From positions 1 to 64,000 of the forward strand of contig JBBPFI010000007.1 of the NCBI GenBank assembly GCA_037974965.1: a stretch of 64,000 bases of DNA, given 5' to 3'. Below are positions 10,299-21,413 of the stretch, in pieces (position 1 is the first letter of the stretch; every line of letters starts with the position of its first letter). The position numbers and the translations under genes were made by a program. The notes beneath the pieces are model-generated. The model saw nothing but the letters and a program-made list of their open reading frames with translations. It was not told the DNA's origin and ran no database searches. The stretch is from Dacryopinax spathularia. Taxonomy: Eukaryota; Basidiomycota; Dacrymycetes; Dacrymycetales; Dacrymycetaceae.

Positions 10299-12486
10299 AT
10301 GTCGGTTAACATGTCGTCTCCGAACCCACTGACTCCCGACATCTGCGAACGAATTCTCCAAGGCGAAGACATTACGGAAAACAACCAAGTACAAATCCTC
10401 TCCATAACGTCCGCCATCGGTTCTGGCGGAAAGCCGGGACCAGCGCACTACGTGTACGTAACCCCAACGATTACATGAAGGTACTGACCGACCAGTCCCA
10501 TTAGTGTAACAATCCATGATGGCATTCACGCCATTCCTGTCACTTGCAGTCTTCTTCTAGCAAAGGCGATCACGGATAACCAGCTCCGAGAAAAGGACAT
10601 TATTCAAGTCAAGGATTACGAGGTATATCTTTATGGTCATTACCGGTACGTCTAAACTGCTCGACCGACACCGATCTATCTAATTACATCTCGTAGGGTC
10701 GTAATCCTCAAACAGACAACACAACCATATTCGATGGACGTCATACTCGGACAACCTCGGCGTCTATCGACTGTGACGGTTAACGAGTGGACACGTGTAC
10801 CTCTACGGATTTTAGACGGTGTCGTCCAACGCGATAAAGAAAATGTGTCGGTCGATGATCTTCATCTGATTTCGACCGACCACGACCGTACCGTCCAGTC
10901 CGCTGGGCCTGCGGTCGAGACATCCCGCGTACCTACAGAAACCGATCTTTCGATTACTCGACCGTCACCCTCAGCCGTTCCGCAACACATATCAGGTCCA
11001 TCATCCAGCAACTTACCCGCCATTATTCGTCCCGGTCCCCCACGTCCGAAACGGCCCTACGTAACTCCTCCAGCACCGGAAGGTTACGAACACGTAGATA
11101 TCTTACGGCTCAGGCCAGGCCTCGAATAGTACGTGCTCTTCAAGTTCACGTCCTTTCACAGTCTCTGACTGATAGTGTTGAAGTTGGTATATAGTAGGTC
11201 GGGTCATCGACAAAATCATACCGGCAACGAGATCCGCTCCTGTAACCGTAATAATGGTGGATTACTCAGTTTGTCCAGATTCTCTTAATTCATTATGACC
11301 GTGACTCATCAATTTCGTAGTCTTTCATACCGATCGTAGCTTGGAATGAACCGGAACGTACCAGACTGAAGTCATGCGAAGAAGGCAATGTAAGTACGTT
11401 TCAAACCCTTACTTTCTTTACTTACATTGAACTAGATATACCGTATCTCTCAAGCAATCGTTGAGGTTCCCCCTGATCGTTACAGTTATGGAACTGACCA
11501 GTCCATCAAACTTAACGAGTACTCTGACGTCGACTTGGTACGACTTGTTCAGTTAAACACCGGTATCCTATCTGACTCGAATTAGATGACCGGTCCGGCT
11601 CTGGAAGATTTCGATCCACTTCCTACATCTTCAATAGCTTATTCCGCATGGCATTCCTCGAAAAGCACGTATACCATGACGTTACAACAAGTCGCGAATT
11701 TCGACCTCAGCACGGGCCCTATCAAAGTCAAGATCGTGGCCAATATGTCTAGCTTGACGCGTATAAACGTCTTCTACTTTCCCTGTCCTGCACCCCTCTG
11801 TACCGGTAATCTGCAACAGAGTCGTGGTTCCAATACTTTTCGTTGCAAAAAATGCGATCGGAAAGGTCCGCCGACTGATATTCGGTACGCTGGCAATATG
11901 ACACGTTACTATTGTTTAACTGATCAGAAATAGTTATGTCATTCACGGGAACTTGCTGGACCGTCATCATTCACTGCCTTGTGTTTTATGGAACGATGCA
12001 GGTCGTCAACTGATCGGCATATCAGCCGCATCCTTATGGGAAATGAAGGTACTTTAATGTTTATAGTTACGTTTGTTCTTATTAACGGTCTGGTTCAGAC
12101 ATCTCGTCCTCAAGAATATCAAGCCGTTATAGACGCTATACCTACGACTCGTCGCACATTTCTCTGTACCATCGTGGCCGGTAAAGTATGCCATACCTCT
12201 ACTTGTTATCTTCATTCTTCTAACCATTCTGACAGGATGTAGGACATATAAAGTGTACTGTAAATCGCGTCTTACCCATTGGGCACTGACACCAATCTCA
12301 AGTCACGTCTATTACATGTTCCGGAAATATATCATGTCTGTATTTGACTTGTACTTCACCTTTACCGGTCTCTATCTTTTTCTTTCATTCTGTATGGTTC
12401 CGTTATCACGTCGCGACGATACAAGAGTCCAATATCATACATTCCATCGGTCTCGACACACACAGTCAATACAGACACTAGCTTAA
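10299..12486 (+). CDS. RPA1-like single-stranded DNA-binding protein without DBD-B
   Basis: A divergent homologue of the large subunit of replication protein A. The N-terminal OB fold is recognisable: LTPDICERILQGEDI near 10330, QVQILSIT, then after an intron VTIHDGIHAIPVTCSLLL near 10510-10560, DIIQVKDYE, and VVILKQTTQPYSMDV near 10699-10743. A Pro/Ser-rich linker follows (10900-11100). A DBD-A-like end is seen at about 11341-11530 with IPIVAWNEPERT and IYRISQAIVEVPPDRYS. The next recognisable unit is already the C-terminal zinc ribbon (about 11690-11880) with CPAPLC and CKKC. It continues after an intron with SLPCVLWNDAGRQLIGISAA near 11970-12030 and a last part near 12100-12180. No DBD-B is visible between A and C. 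The very end is unsure: the last exon after 12235 is hydrophobic and unlike RPA1. A second RPA1 gene lies tail to tail, 20 bp away. Confidence 0.7.
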
Positions 12487-12506
12487 TAGAACCCGACCAT
12501 CCACGA

Positions 12507-15027
12507 CTAAGTCTTGATAACGTCCCCAAACTCGACGACCTGAGGAAGCGCGTCCGCGCGAGTAATGTTATACACGACCAGGGACGTAGTCTGTCAAGTC
12601 CGTTAGTAAATCACGTAAGAGACATGACAGCGACTTACAGAACTTGTACGAGCCAGAACAGTAAAAGTATACCATTTCTTTGCCGCCGTGATTGTCTCCT
12701 CAAACTGCAAATCTTCGTCGGCCTATACAATTATAAGCCAAATAGATAACAATAAACCGTATTCAAGAGACCGACCTTCAACTTTTCCAGTCTAGTAACA
12801 GGCATTCCGAGTACGCTTTCTGCAACACGATCAAAGATCGTCGCACTGATCGTTTCGTTACCGTCGGTAATTTGCACTTCCAGACGATAACTAAATACGT
12901 ATCAGTCGAGCAACTTGACCATACCACCTTCACGTACCAATAACGAGCATCTTCGAAGCTTTTCCCGCAAACCCGACACTCCCACAACTCTTTATTTTCC
13001 ACCAATGGCTTCTCGTCATCATCCCCGTCTTCACGGTTGAAACTTCTCCCAGCACCGCGTAAGACAGGAACTTCCGCCATGAATGCAGTCGCGAGACCGT
13101 TACATCCGGGAAGACGACAAGCATTATATGAGACTCTGTCCGTCCTGATCGAGTGCAAATATGCGCGAGTCTTGAACACGGCCTTCCCTCCGTCAGATCC
13201 AATCTCGTTCATGACGGCATCAGTTATGCTCGTAAGTCCTTCACGTCCAGTCGTCATGTACAGTCGCTGACATGCCGATGCACTAAAGGCAGCATCTGAC
13301 AACTCGATAAACGTTTCATTACGTCCACCCCGTTCGAACCTAGAAACGGCGTCAGTCGTCTTATAACCAACTACGATCACTCTTACCAAGCCTGTAACTG
13401 CGCTGCCGCAGGTATATCCGGGTCATGAATGATCTTCGCACCGGTTTCCACAGACAAGCTAAGTCCTCCAAACTGGCAGATCCTTGCAGCTTGAATGAGA
13501 AGAACGTCCCCGACAATAGCATTGAACTTGACGGCATCCTCTCCCCAAACTACCACGCGACAAGCATGTCCGGATGAGTCGACAACTTGAATCTCGCGCA
13601 AGACCGACCCATCATCGACTCGTGTGGTCAGTTCAGACGCAGGCTGGAACCCTCCAGTTAGGTTCGTAACGATACCAGTCTTGTCCTTGAGATGCATTCG
13701 GACCTCTTCTCCGACGAGATTGACGACGACGAGAACATCTAAAAGACGGTGAGATCCAGTCATCCAACATACTACGTAATACCCACCACAGCTACCCGTC
13801 TTGACAGATACAAGGTCTTTCAGCCGGACGAAATCGTAAGTCATCGCCGGCACCTTCCCGTCTTCCGGCAACTAACAAGCTCATCAGGCATAGACCCCGA
13901 CAATAAGTGATTAAGCCTACCTCCACGGCCTCAAACCTGGTCTCGTACTTGATCTGGAAAGGAGAACCGACTGCAAATTGCGACGGGGGCTGAACGACTT
14001 GTCCGCCGGTAATAGCATATACCTACTTCACAGTCACTTCTGTACCTTAAAGACATGTACCATGACTGACCTTGCCAGACAACAGTCGATCCGTCTTACG
14101 GATGGCTTCCGGTCTCCAAGCAACAGCACTTATCTTTCCCTACCAATATCAGTCCCGTCAGTACCAATCTTACACGTGATAGGCGCATACGTACCGACGC
14201 GTCCATGAAGGTCAGGTTGGAGACAAAACAACCAGGCTTCGACTTCAACTCCGTAGAACCGGTATTTCGAATGACTCGAACTCGTATTTTAATCCTACCA
14301 TGTCTGGATAAGTGGTCTTTCCTTGTCTAGAACATCTTACGTACGCGTTCAAAGCAGGGCGCAAGTCCGCTACGCGATAGTATCCGTCCTCGTCTTTCTG
14401 AGGAAACGGTAGCACGCAAGGACGACTCGTCAGCCTTCGTTGGTGACTATGATTAGATAAAGTCCGAATAGGTCCAATCGAAGACTCCGCCTGTTGCTCG
14501 ACAGCGACCGGTGAGACAGTCGCAAAGGGTTGGTAACCAGGAAAGTGCGTAGAAACGTTGTCGACAAGCGCATCGATCGGTACAGGATCTCGTAGCTTCT
14601 CTTTACAAGGATGGACAACATCCACGACACACAGTATAGGCACGCTAAGACATTTCAATGACCATTCAAACCCAGTATACTCTGACTTACATGTAACCAC
14701 CAGATATATGACGAACAACCGTCCGGATCTTCACGATGTCATATACCGCCATTGCGCCCCCGTCCACTTTACCGTTCTGATAAGTCGACAACATCACAGG
14801 AAGTGCATGGGAACCGTCGCTAATAACAAACCTGCTTATCGTCAGTAACAGGACGACGCATATATGCTTGAAACTACTTACTTGTAACGTCGAGGTTCCA
14901 GTTCCCGTCCATGCAATTCGACCTTCTTAATCGCCAACACTTGTACCATCGCTTCGTCAGGCAGAACGGCATCTGTAAGAAGTCCACGACAATAGTTCCT
15001 CGTCAAGCAACTGCTGAGGTCGGTCAT
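12507..15027 (-). CDS. RPA1-like single-stranded DNA-binding protein, full domain set
   Basis: A homologue of the replication protein A 70-kDa subunit, which coats single-stranded DNA. The order on minus is N, A, B, C. The N domain starts at 15027 (MTDLSSCLTRNYCR) and has VLAIKKVELHGREL, then after an intron FVISDGSHALPVMLSTYQNG (about 14780-14840) and PILCVVDVVHP. A linker follows with YYRVADLRPAL. DBD-A ends with SQFAVGSPFQIKYETRFEAV near 13930-13985. DBD-B (13383-13871) has FVRLKDLVSV, VVVWGEDAVKF, ICQFGGLSLSVETG and IIHDPDIPAAAQLQAW, all close to RPA1. DBD-C has the zinc ribbon CRLPGC and CRVCGK (about 12960-13110), then YRLEVQITDGNETISATIFD and a last exon ending at 12507. At least eight introns of about 45-60 nt fit in frame. 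The gene looks intact and has TATATAAAC about 50 bp upstream of its start, in the opposite orientation. Its composition is that of the island. Confidence 0.85.
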
Positions 15028-15078
15028 GGCTGTTACGAATTAAGGAGTGATGAGTCTTTCGCGTCAGTCAAGACTTCA

Positions 15079-15087
15079 TATATAAAC
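15079..15087 (+). promoter_or_regulatory. TATA box between divergent RPA1 and unknown gene
   Basis: TATATAAAC in the spacer between the RPA1 start (15027, minus) and the plus-strand gene to the right. It is identical to the nonamer at 5562-5570. TATATA reads the same on both strands, so it could serve either gene. Confidence 0.45.
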
Positions 15088-15422
15088 CGACGCGACGCGC
15101 GTCGGAAGCAATGACACGTGAAAATGAGTCAGCCGCGGGAACCGACTGAGACGGTCAATGTCAAAAATACACGTGACTCACAGGTCCCCTAACCTGTCGA
15201 GGACTTTCGCGGACAGTCGCCTTCCATTACAACACCGCCGTTCCTTTTTACCATCATCATCTCACGTCAACAACGGTCCTGATCCTGTAAGTGTCCGGTT
15301 CGTCCTACTGCTTCAAAGCTTACCCTTACTCACTTACTCAATAACGAGAACAGATACGATTGACTATCACGTACGGCCCTTACCGTTCACGTCCGACGCG
15401 TCCACCATAACAGCCTCGAACA

Positions 15423-16486
15423 ATGTCGTGGGAAGACATGGCGCCCGACCTGATCAACGACGGAGGACGGAGTATACGTATAGTCATGAAGACCTCTTCT
15501 GCTACCGTACGGAACGGTACATTTCAATTAAAGTTACCTGTACTTACTCCAATCCAGACCGGTAACACGAACACGTCGGCGACAGTCACAGACCTTGGAC
15601 ATAATTTCAATCTGTCGATTACGGTACGCATACATCTACATGTTTCTATAATCCCTTACTAATACCTTCACAGACAGAATCGACTACTCCGTCCGGTTCC
15701 GAAGTACAGGCGAACAAACCGACCACTTCGATCCCATCCCTCGGACTGGACGGACATCAACAGGTAGACAAGTCGGTAACCGACAAACCGATCCAGAACA
15801 AACCGAATCGTCCCGTACCGCCCATAATTACTCGTCAATCGGCGACGCCTAAACGTGCACAGTCTTCTATATCAACGGACCTTTATGATCCTGACACGCC
15901 TACCGGTATCGACTTACCTCTCCTCGTCTCCGAATGGACGCAGACGGACCCAAGTCTGTTAAACGAAGCACCGCGTCCGCCCGTCACTACAACCGGTGCC
16001 CCGACCATAACTGTCAATCCTCCGACGACTGCGTCCAATATTACGAACCGGCTTAAACGTAAAACGCCTCCGGAATCGGAACCGGACTCGACCTCTAATC
16101 GTCCGCCCAAATTACGCGTCACCCAAGTCGTCGACGACGAGATCCAGATAATGGTACCCGTAACGCCTGAAAAACGTATGACCGCCGAACCTAAACCATC
16201 GGAAAAGGCATTAGTACGTGTACAGTTAGATATGCAACGCTTACTGACTGCTTCTCTTAGGGTAAACGTCCCGAAAAACCGGCTACCGTACGTCAACCGT
16301 CCGGCGCAACGTACATCACCGGACCTTACCTCGGATCCGGTCGTCCTCTACCGTATGACGAGTAAGTACGGAACAAGTCTACCAATGCCAGACACTAACC
16401 TATACAACAGAACCAGGATGCTCGCAGATACCTACGCGTTACATATGGCTCTGGAAAAATACGAGCCAACGAGTACGACCCACTAG
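15423..16486 (+). CDS. Unknown Ser/Thr/Pro-rich protein of the Helitron island
   Basis: Two exons are clear. The first (15423-15623) encodes MSWEDMAPDLINDGG and a strand-rich part with IRIVMKTSSATVRNGTFQLK. The second (15674-16486, after a 50-nt intron with a good branch site) keeps frame. It encodes about 150 residues of low-complexity Pro/Thr/Ser sequence, then a more regular C-terminus with VRVQLDMQRLLTASLRVNV and a final LADTYALHMALEKYE. An upstream exon from about 15158 (MSKIHVTHRSPNL) is possible, but I could not join it in frame. I recognise no domain. The layout, with a disordered middle and a short folded end, recalls the gene at 5605. It is the last gene of the island before the composition changes. 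Confidence 0.55.
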
Positions 16487-16921
16487 TCCTTTCCCTTAGG
16501 CGGCGACACTTTAATGAATCATCAGATACCTTTTCTGTAACGTTACTATACTAGTTGTACTTTACGGGGAGAATGCATACAGTCTGACCGAGTACCATTC
16601 ACGCCTATTATGTAATGTCTATTACGTGACCAGTCCCAAGGGCCCAGGACTTGCGCGGAGCGTTTTCCCTATTACTGCTACTAGCGCCCACTGTTGGTTG
16701 TATCCGGCGCTTATTTCTTCGGAGTTATTTGGGAAACGTCCATCTGCAACCAAAACCAACAGCCACTGCAATCCCGCCCACAGCTTCAGCTTGAACACCA
16801 ACTGGCGCACCCCAACGCCTCTGGAGCAATGGCGGACTGCGGTGTCTGAGCCGTCTTAGTAATGGTAACAACCGTGTTTCATTTCGACGGTGGTTTGGTA
16901 CACATCGTGCCATGAGGGACT
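16487..16921. other. Right boundary zone of the island
   Basis: Composition changes within this 435-bp stretch from the AT-richer island to GC-rich host DNA, most clearly after about 16620. Candidate terminal signals are the palindrome GTAACGTTAC at 16537-16546 followed by CTAG at 16551-16554 and a T, and a small hairpin GTAAT-GTCT-ATTAC near 16612-16625 that has no CTRR after it. No gene is seen. Confidence 0.35.
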
Positions 16922-18887
16922 CTAGGCAAACCCGAAGACCCAAACCAAACCCTTCGGGTCTCCAATTGCTACACGACCGGAAACTTCATCCCAACTTACT
17001 CCATTCCATTCCTCTAGATGCCGGAGAGGGGTATTTGACAAAAGGCACATGTTTTCCGGCCTTGTATGATAAGAGACAGGAGGAGAATGCACTCCGGGCG
17101 CGGTTGGGTGTTGTTGGTCGAAGTAGCCCAGTCTTGATGCTTCGTCGTCCACAGCATTCTGGATTACCCAGGAAGGAGATGGCCAGTTCCGCGCCGACAT
17201 AGGTGCTCCCCTCCGGAGCTCGAACGTCGCGGGTCCTTGACTCGTCAATACAAGCGCCCGAGCACCAGAAGAGGATACGTAGAAAGCCTCGCGACCAAGC
17301 CAAGACTTTGAGTTGGACTTTGGCAAGTCTTGCACGCATGTTCCTGGAAGGACATATGGCGGGTCATAACTGGGATGTAGACTGGAGGTAGGGTTTCCAA
17401 TTTTCTCGGCTGGACGGGCGGAAAGGCGATAGTGCCAGAGCGGCTCATTGACAAACAAGCCTGCCTCCGATCTTTGCAACAGAATCTCCAGTGGCTGACA
17501 AGGCGCTTTGTTCGTGTCGTGGCTGGTTGTTTCCTCGTGGCCGATGCATGAGTTTCCTGGTAATTGCCAGGCGCAGGAGCCGTGCGGGGAGGAAAGTGCG
17601 ACAGCATGAGCCCAGAACGGAAAGCGCCAGCTTGAGCTCGGACGAGCGCAGTCGATCTGTAACCCTTCAGCCAAGTCAACCGATAATTTCACCGAAAGCC
17701 CAGGCTCGGTGGGAGGTGTAAACGCAGGCTGAAGTGGAGGAATAGAAAAGAACCGCATGCTTGCCGGCCGGACAAGAAGAATGTGCTCTGGAAATAGCTG
17801 GATTGCCAGCAGGTCGTGGGGCTCATGGGTCCAGCTAGTTCCGACCTGCTCCAAGCTTTTCGCTCATACAGAAGTCGACAGTACGCCACACAAGTATAGG
17901 AGCAAAAAAAGGAACAGACGCACCCTCACCTGGTCATTTTCCAGCTCGAGCCTCCCTCGCTCACCAGTACGGTAATTCACAACTATCAAGCCGGTCTTAG
18001 AGCAGGGAAATACCGCGTGCGTCCCGTTCAGGGCCACAGCTCCGGGGGAAGGCTCATATCCTAACGCACAGGTCCACCGGCAATCAAATGAAGTCGACTT
18101 CTCAACCAAAGAAGTATGAAACAGCTCGACATAGCCCCTGCCACGCGAGAGAAGACGTCAGTCAAGTGCCCAGAGAAGATGGCTGGGAACTCACCCGGAG
18201 TTCCGAAGAATATGGAGCTCGTTCTTCTCGAGGTGGTAGGCGAGCGCACAATAATAGGGCTCAACTCTGAGGTGATCATGCCACCACGTTTTGGCCAAGC
18301 GCACGGCCTCGCGGAAGATACCCTTCGTTCTCCGTCGCTCACTCTGGCGCTCATAATCTTCCCCAGTTGGGGCTCCAACCTCATCCGCGATGACTTCCAG
18401 CTCGGTGCGCAGGTCGTACAAAGTCAGGTCTACTTCCGTGAGGACAAGCAAGAATCGCCCGTCCGCGATTAGGTCTACCTGGGCTACATGTCGCGACCGA
18501 TCACTGCCATGGATCACTATCGGCCTCCTTTGGTAGTGGGCCGTCCGGGAGAGAGAGGTTACGCGCCAGGAGAAGGGCACGACGAGCTATGTACTCGAGA
18601 GCCTTTTGCTGCCCCGGACCGGGAGGGGGAGGGGAAGCGGGAAGCGGGAGTCCGGCCGACAGGCGGCAGAGCAGCGAAATCCATAGCGACAAGGAGTATG
18701 TCACGTCGTACAATCGTCTGCATGTCTGCCCCAGAGTAACAGTGCTATCAGTTTCTTGATACCCAGAAGGGCGAGTAGGAAACGGACGCACCTGCCGCAC
18801 GGCGAGGATGTCGCGCACTTCCAGCTCTGCGTCGGATAGAATTAGCAGGATGATGTCGTCAGGCGAATCACTAAGCAACATAGGCAT
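16922..18887 (-). pseudogene. F-box family copy 1, apparent frameshift
   Basis: First of three host paralogues. It starts at 18887 with an F-box (SPDDIILLILSDAELEVRD), followed after an intron by TCRRLYDVTYSLSLWISLL. Later exons keep the family features: LTLYDLRTELE, KGIFREAVRLAK, ALNGTHAVFP, LIVVNYRTG, LLAIQLFPEHILLV, and the C-terminal GRVAIGDPKGLVWVFGFA. The body looks like blades of a beta-propeller, a substrate-binding fold common in F-box proteins. Compared with the copy at 23093, one extra base near 18521 shifts the frame between PLPKEA and IVIHGSD. As read, the protein stops about 100 codons in, at WQ-stop. No intron explains this. It may be a recent pseudogene or a sequencing error, since the rest of the frame is well kept. 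Confidence 0.65.
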
Positions 18888-19115
18888 GTTCAGAGCGCGT
18901 TAACTTCGTCCAGACTATTAGTTGTGATTGTGTACGGAATGTGGCGAGGATAGTCCTGATTTGGAAGGAGGACGAGTTGCGATTTTGACTCGGATCAACG
19001 CGGCATGGCGCGGATCACGTGCACGCCCGATGGGCTTCTTCTTACCGGCACCCACGTAAACGAGCGCAACCAGTCTCTAGCTATGCTCCGCTCCGCACCG
19101 TTAAAGGGAGCAGCT

Positions 19116-20959
19116 CTACGCAAACCCAAACACCCAGATATCCCCATCCCCCTCACCTAGCACCAACCTCCCAGCCACATCATCCACCGCCAGCCCATTC
19201 CCACCCTCCACAACCCTCACTGGAGTCTCCTCCAGAACTCTCACCACCTCCGGCTCATCCCCACCTCCTCTTCTCTCCTCCTCCTCGGGCTCAGTCTGGT
19301 CTGCCGAGGCAGGGTGAAGAAGCGCGGATTGGGCAGCGCAGAGCCAACGGGCGGTGTACAGTTCCGCTGAGGTAGGGCCGAGGAAAAGCGCGCGGGAACC
19401 AGAGGGAGAGAGGGAAAAGGTCTGATGTTTGTCCCTCTGCGAGAATGCCAAGCCAGAGAGCTCGGCCACGAGCGTGCCTGGGAGGAGGTACGGTGCCGGT
19501 GCCGGTATTGCGCCTGTTTCGCCTGATGGAGAGTGAGACTGATTGGACGGGTCCTCGGCCGGATGATGTGCTGGAGGTCGAGCGCCCGGACGGAGCCGGA
19601 GCCGATAGTGCTGCAGTGTCCAGTTGTCTACGTCGCGCATTAAGATGCTCAGAGGCTGATATTCCCTCCCCAGTCCTCCTTCCTGCCCGGCACCGCCCAC
19701 GTCGGATCGTCCCGGTCCGGCTCGGTTGCGCCAGGCTGTCGAACGGAAAGGGGAAGAGAAGACAGCTGCGTCGACCCGGAAAGGGAGGTGCCAGACTTGG
19801 GTCGTTTCTGATCTGCTTGGTTGGGCGTCTCCCTGCGCGCTGCGAGACGGGGAATGGGATAAAGGCGGGAGGGGGAAAAGTTGTAGGCTTGTGGGCTTGA
19901 GGACGAGTATATGCTCTGGCAGCAGAAGGAGTGCTAGTATGTCCTCTCGAGACCAGCCTTCTGCCTAGCATTCATCGCGTCAGCCTACAGAACCGCAGGC
20001 TCGCAGGAGGAAAAAGAGACGTACAACACCACTCGAAGGCGACGGGCTCCAAGTAGGCAAAAACCCCTCTTCTCCCGTATGGTAGTTGATGATCCTGAGG
20101 AGACCGTTATGCCAGGGATAGACTGCTCGGCTCCCGTCTAACGCCGTCGGGGTAGGCGCGCTCTCCCGCAGGCGATCGAAGGTGCGAAGGAGGTCGATCG
20201 AATTTCTTGCTCTCGACCTTGCTGAGGGTACCGGGGCGGGAGAGAGGGAGATACGAAGCAGGTCGGTTTGGTTCCTATCCCCCTCCTCATTCAGCTGTGC
20301 AGAAGAGAAGGACGAGAGAAAGGGACGGACCGCCAGCTCAGCAGCACATGCAGTTCCTCCCCCTCCAAGTGATAAGTGAACGAACAATGCCACCCTCTTC
20401 CCGTACTCCTCGTAAGCTCCGCGACCTTCCTCGGCTGTCTGAACACGCTCCTCCTTCTCCTTTCCCTCAACCTCCTCCCTGCCTCTCCTGGCTGCTCGCG
20501 CAGGTCGTACAGCGTTAGCTTCTCCCCGTCCGTTAGAGCCAATAACCATTCCCCTTGCCCGGTGAGCTCGAGCTGGTCTACATGTCTCGCGCCTTTTATT
20601 AGCGTCGCTTCGGTCGCTATTGGGCCGTCAGGATGGGAGAGGTTTGCGGCGAGCCGAAGGGCGTGTAGGGCGAGGCGCTCAAGTTGTTCTTGTTGCTCTT
20701 CTCCTGGGACAGGTGGAAGAGCTGGGAGGGGAAGGAGTGTAGAGAGGTGGGCGAGGAGGGAGAGCCAGAGTGAGGGTGTGTAGGTCGTGGCGAACAGGTA
20801 GCGACATGTCTACACCCAATCCAGATGGTTAGCTCTCGTTGTATAACAGCAGCGGCAAAGGCAGTGTACCCGTCGGACGGAGAGGACGTCGAGGATGTCG
20901 AGGTGTGAGAGGATGATAATGATGATATCGTCTGGCAGTCTATCGAGCGAAATGGCCAT
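19116..20959 (-). CDS. F-box family copy 2, propeller-like
   Basis: Second paralogue, read from 20959 with an F-box MAISLDRLPDDIIIIILSHL and an intron just after VLSVRR, as in the other copies. Family blocks are TPSLWLSLLAHLSTLLPLPA, NLSHPDGPIATEATLIKG, QLELTGQGEWLLALTDGEK, LTLYDLREQ, ALDGSRAVYPWHNGLLRIIN, DILALLLLPEHILVLKPTSL, FSLSPSGSRALFLGPTSAEL and the end DVAGRLVLGEGDGDIWVFGF. The frame holds through all parts I could join, so it looks functional. It is more GC-rich than the other two copies, with a Glu/Pro-rich insertion near 19260-19310. F-box proteins supply substrate choice to SCF ubiquitin ligases; the target is unknown. It lies 228 bp from copy 1 on the same strand. Confidence 0.7.
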
Positions 20960-21413
20960 AGCCAATCAGGATACGGACTGGCCGGCCGGCGCCTAAATGC
21001 CGCAACCTGACCCTCTTCATATCATCACGTGAGCCAGAGGAATGCATACAGCTGCCTGGATGAGTGCGGCAAGTCAAAGATGTCGGACACTGGCGCCTAG
21101 ACTTGGATTGTGGTTAGGAGAGACGTTGGACAATGTACATGCTTTTCCCTGCTGGCCAAGGGCCAGACAGGCACATGAGCAAAACTTATACTGTAGCCTC
21201 CTGATGCAAGAAGATTACGGTCTAAAATCACAGTACACATTTACAAGAGGTATCGGCGACATGCGCGGATGGGTTACCGCATTCGATATGCGAGGTTGAT
21301 CGGGGTGTAGGCGGCATCACCTTTCCGCCCCAGGTACATACGACAAATGCGTTCAAGGGCAGGCGCATATAGGCAGCCCGCGACCGGCCGGTACCACCAG
21401 TTTTGCAGGGCGC
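20960..21413. other. Intergenic spacer
   Basis: Spacer of about 450 bp between the start of F-box copy 2 and the stop codon of the PalI-like gene. I see no gene, repeat or clear promoter element. Confidence 0.4.

Larger units (their letters stand above)
1..16556 (+). mobile_element. Large Helitron or Helitron-derived island, left end outside the window
   Basis: A Helitron replicase-helicase is open at the left edge, and everything up to about 16.5 kb shares its AT-richer composition and codon style, unlike the GC-rich host genes that follow. The block holds two RPA1 homologues, an F-box-like gene and four unrecognised multi-exon genes. RPA1 genes are known cargo of plant and some other Helitrons, so their presence beside the helicase supports a single element. 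The right end is not proven. A CTAG followed by T at 16551-16555, just after the 10-bp palindrome at 16537-16546, has the right order for a Helitron 3' end, but the hairpin is weak. Alternatives are a shorter Helitron ending soon after 2583 inside an older island, or several nested elements. Confidence 0.45.

Noticed and set aside
19291-19971. 226-codon minus frame over F-box copy 2
   Set aside because: It is the wrong frame; the family protein (DILALLLLPEHILVLKPTSL) is read in another frame here.
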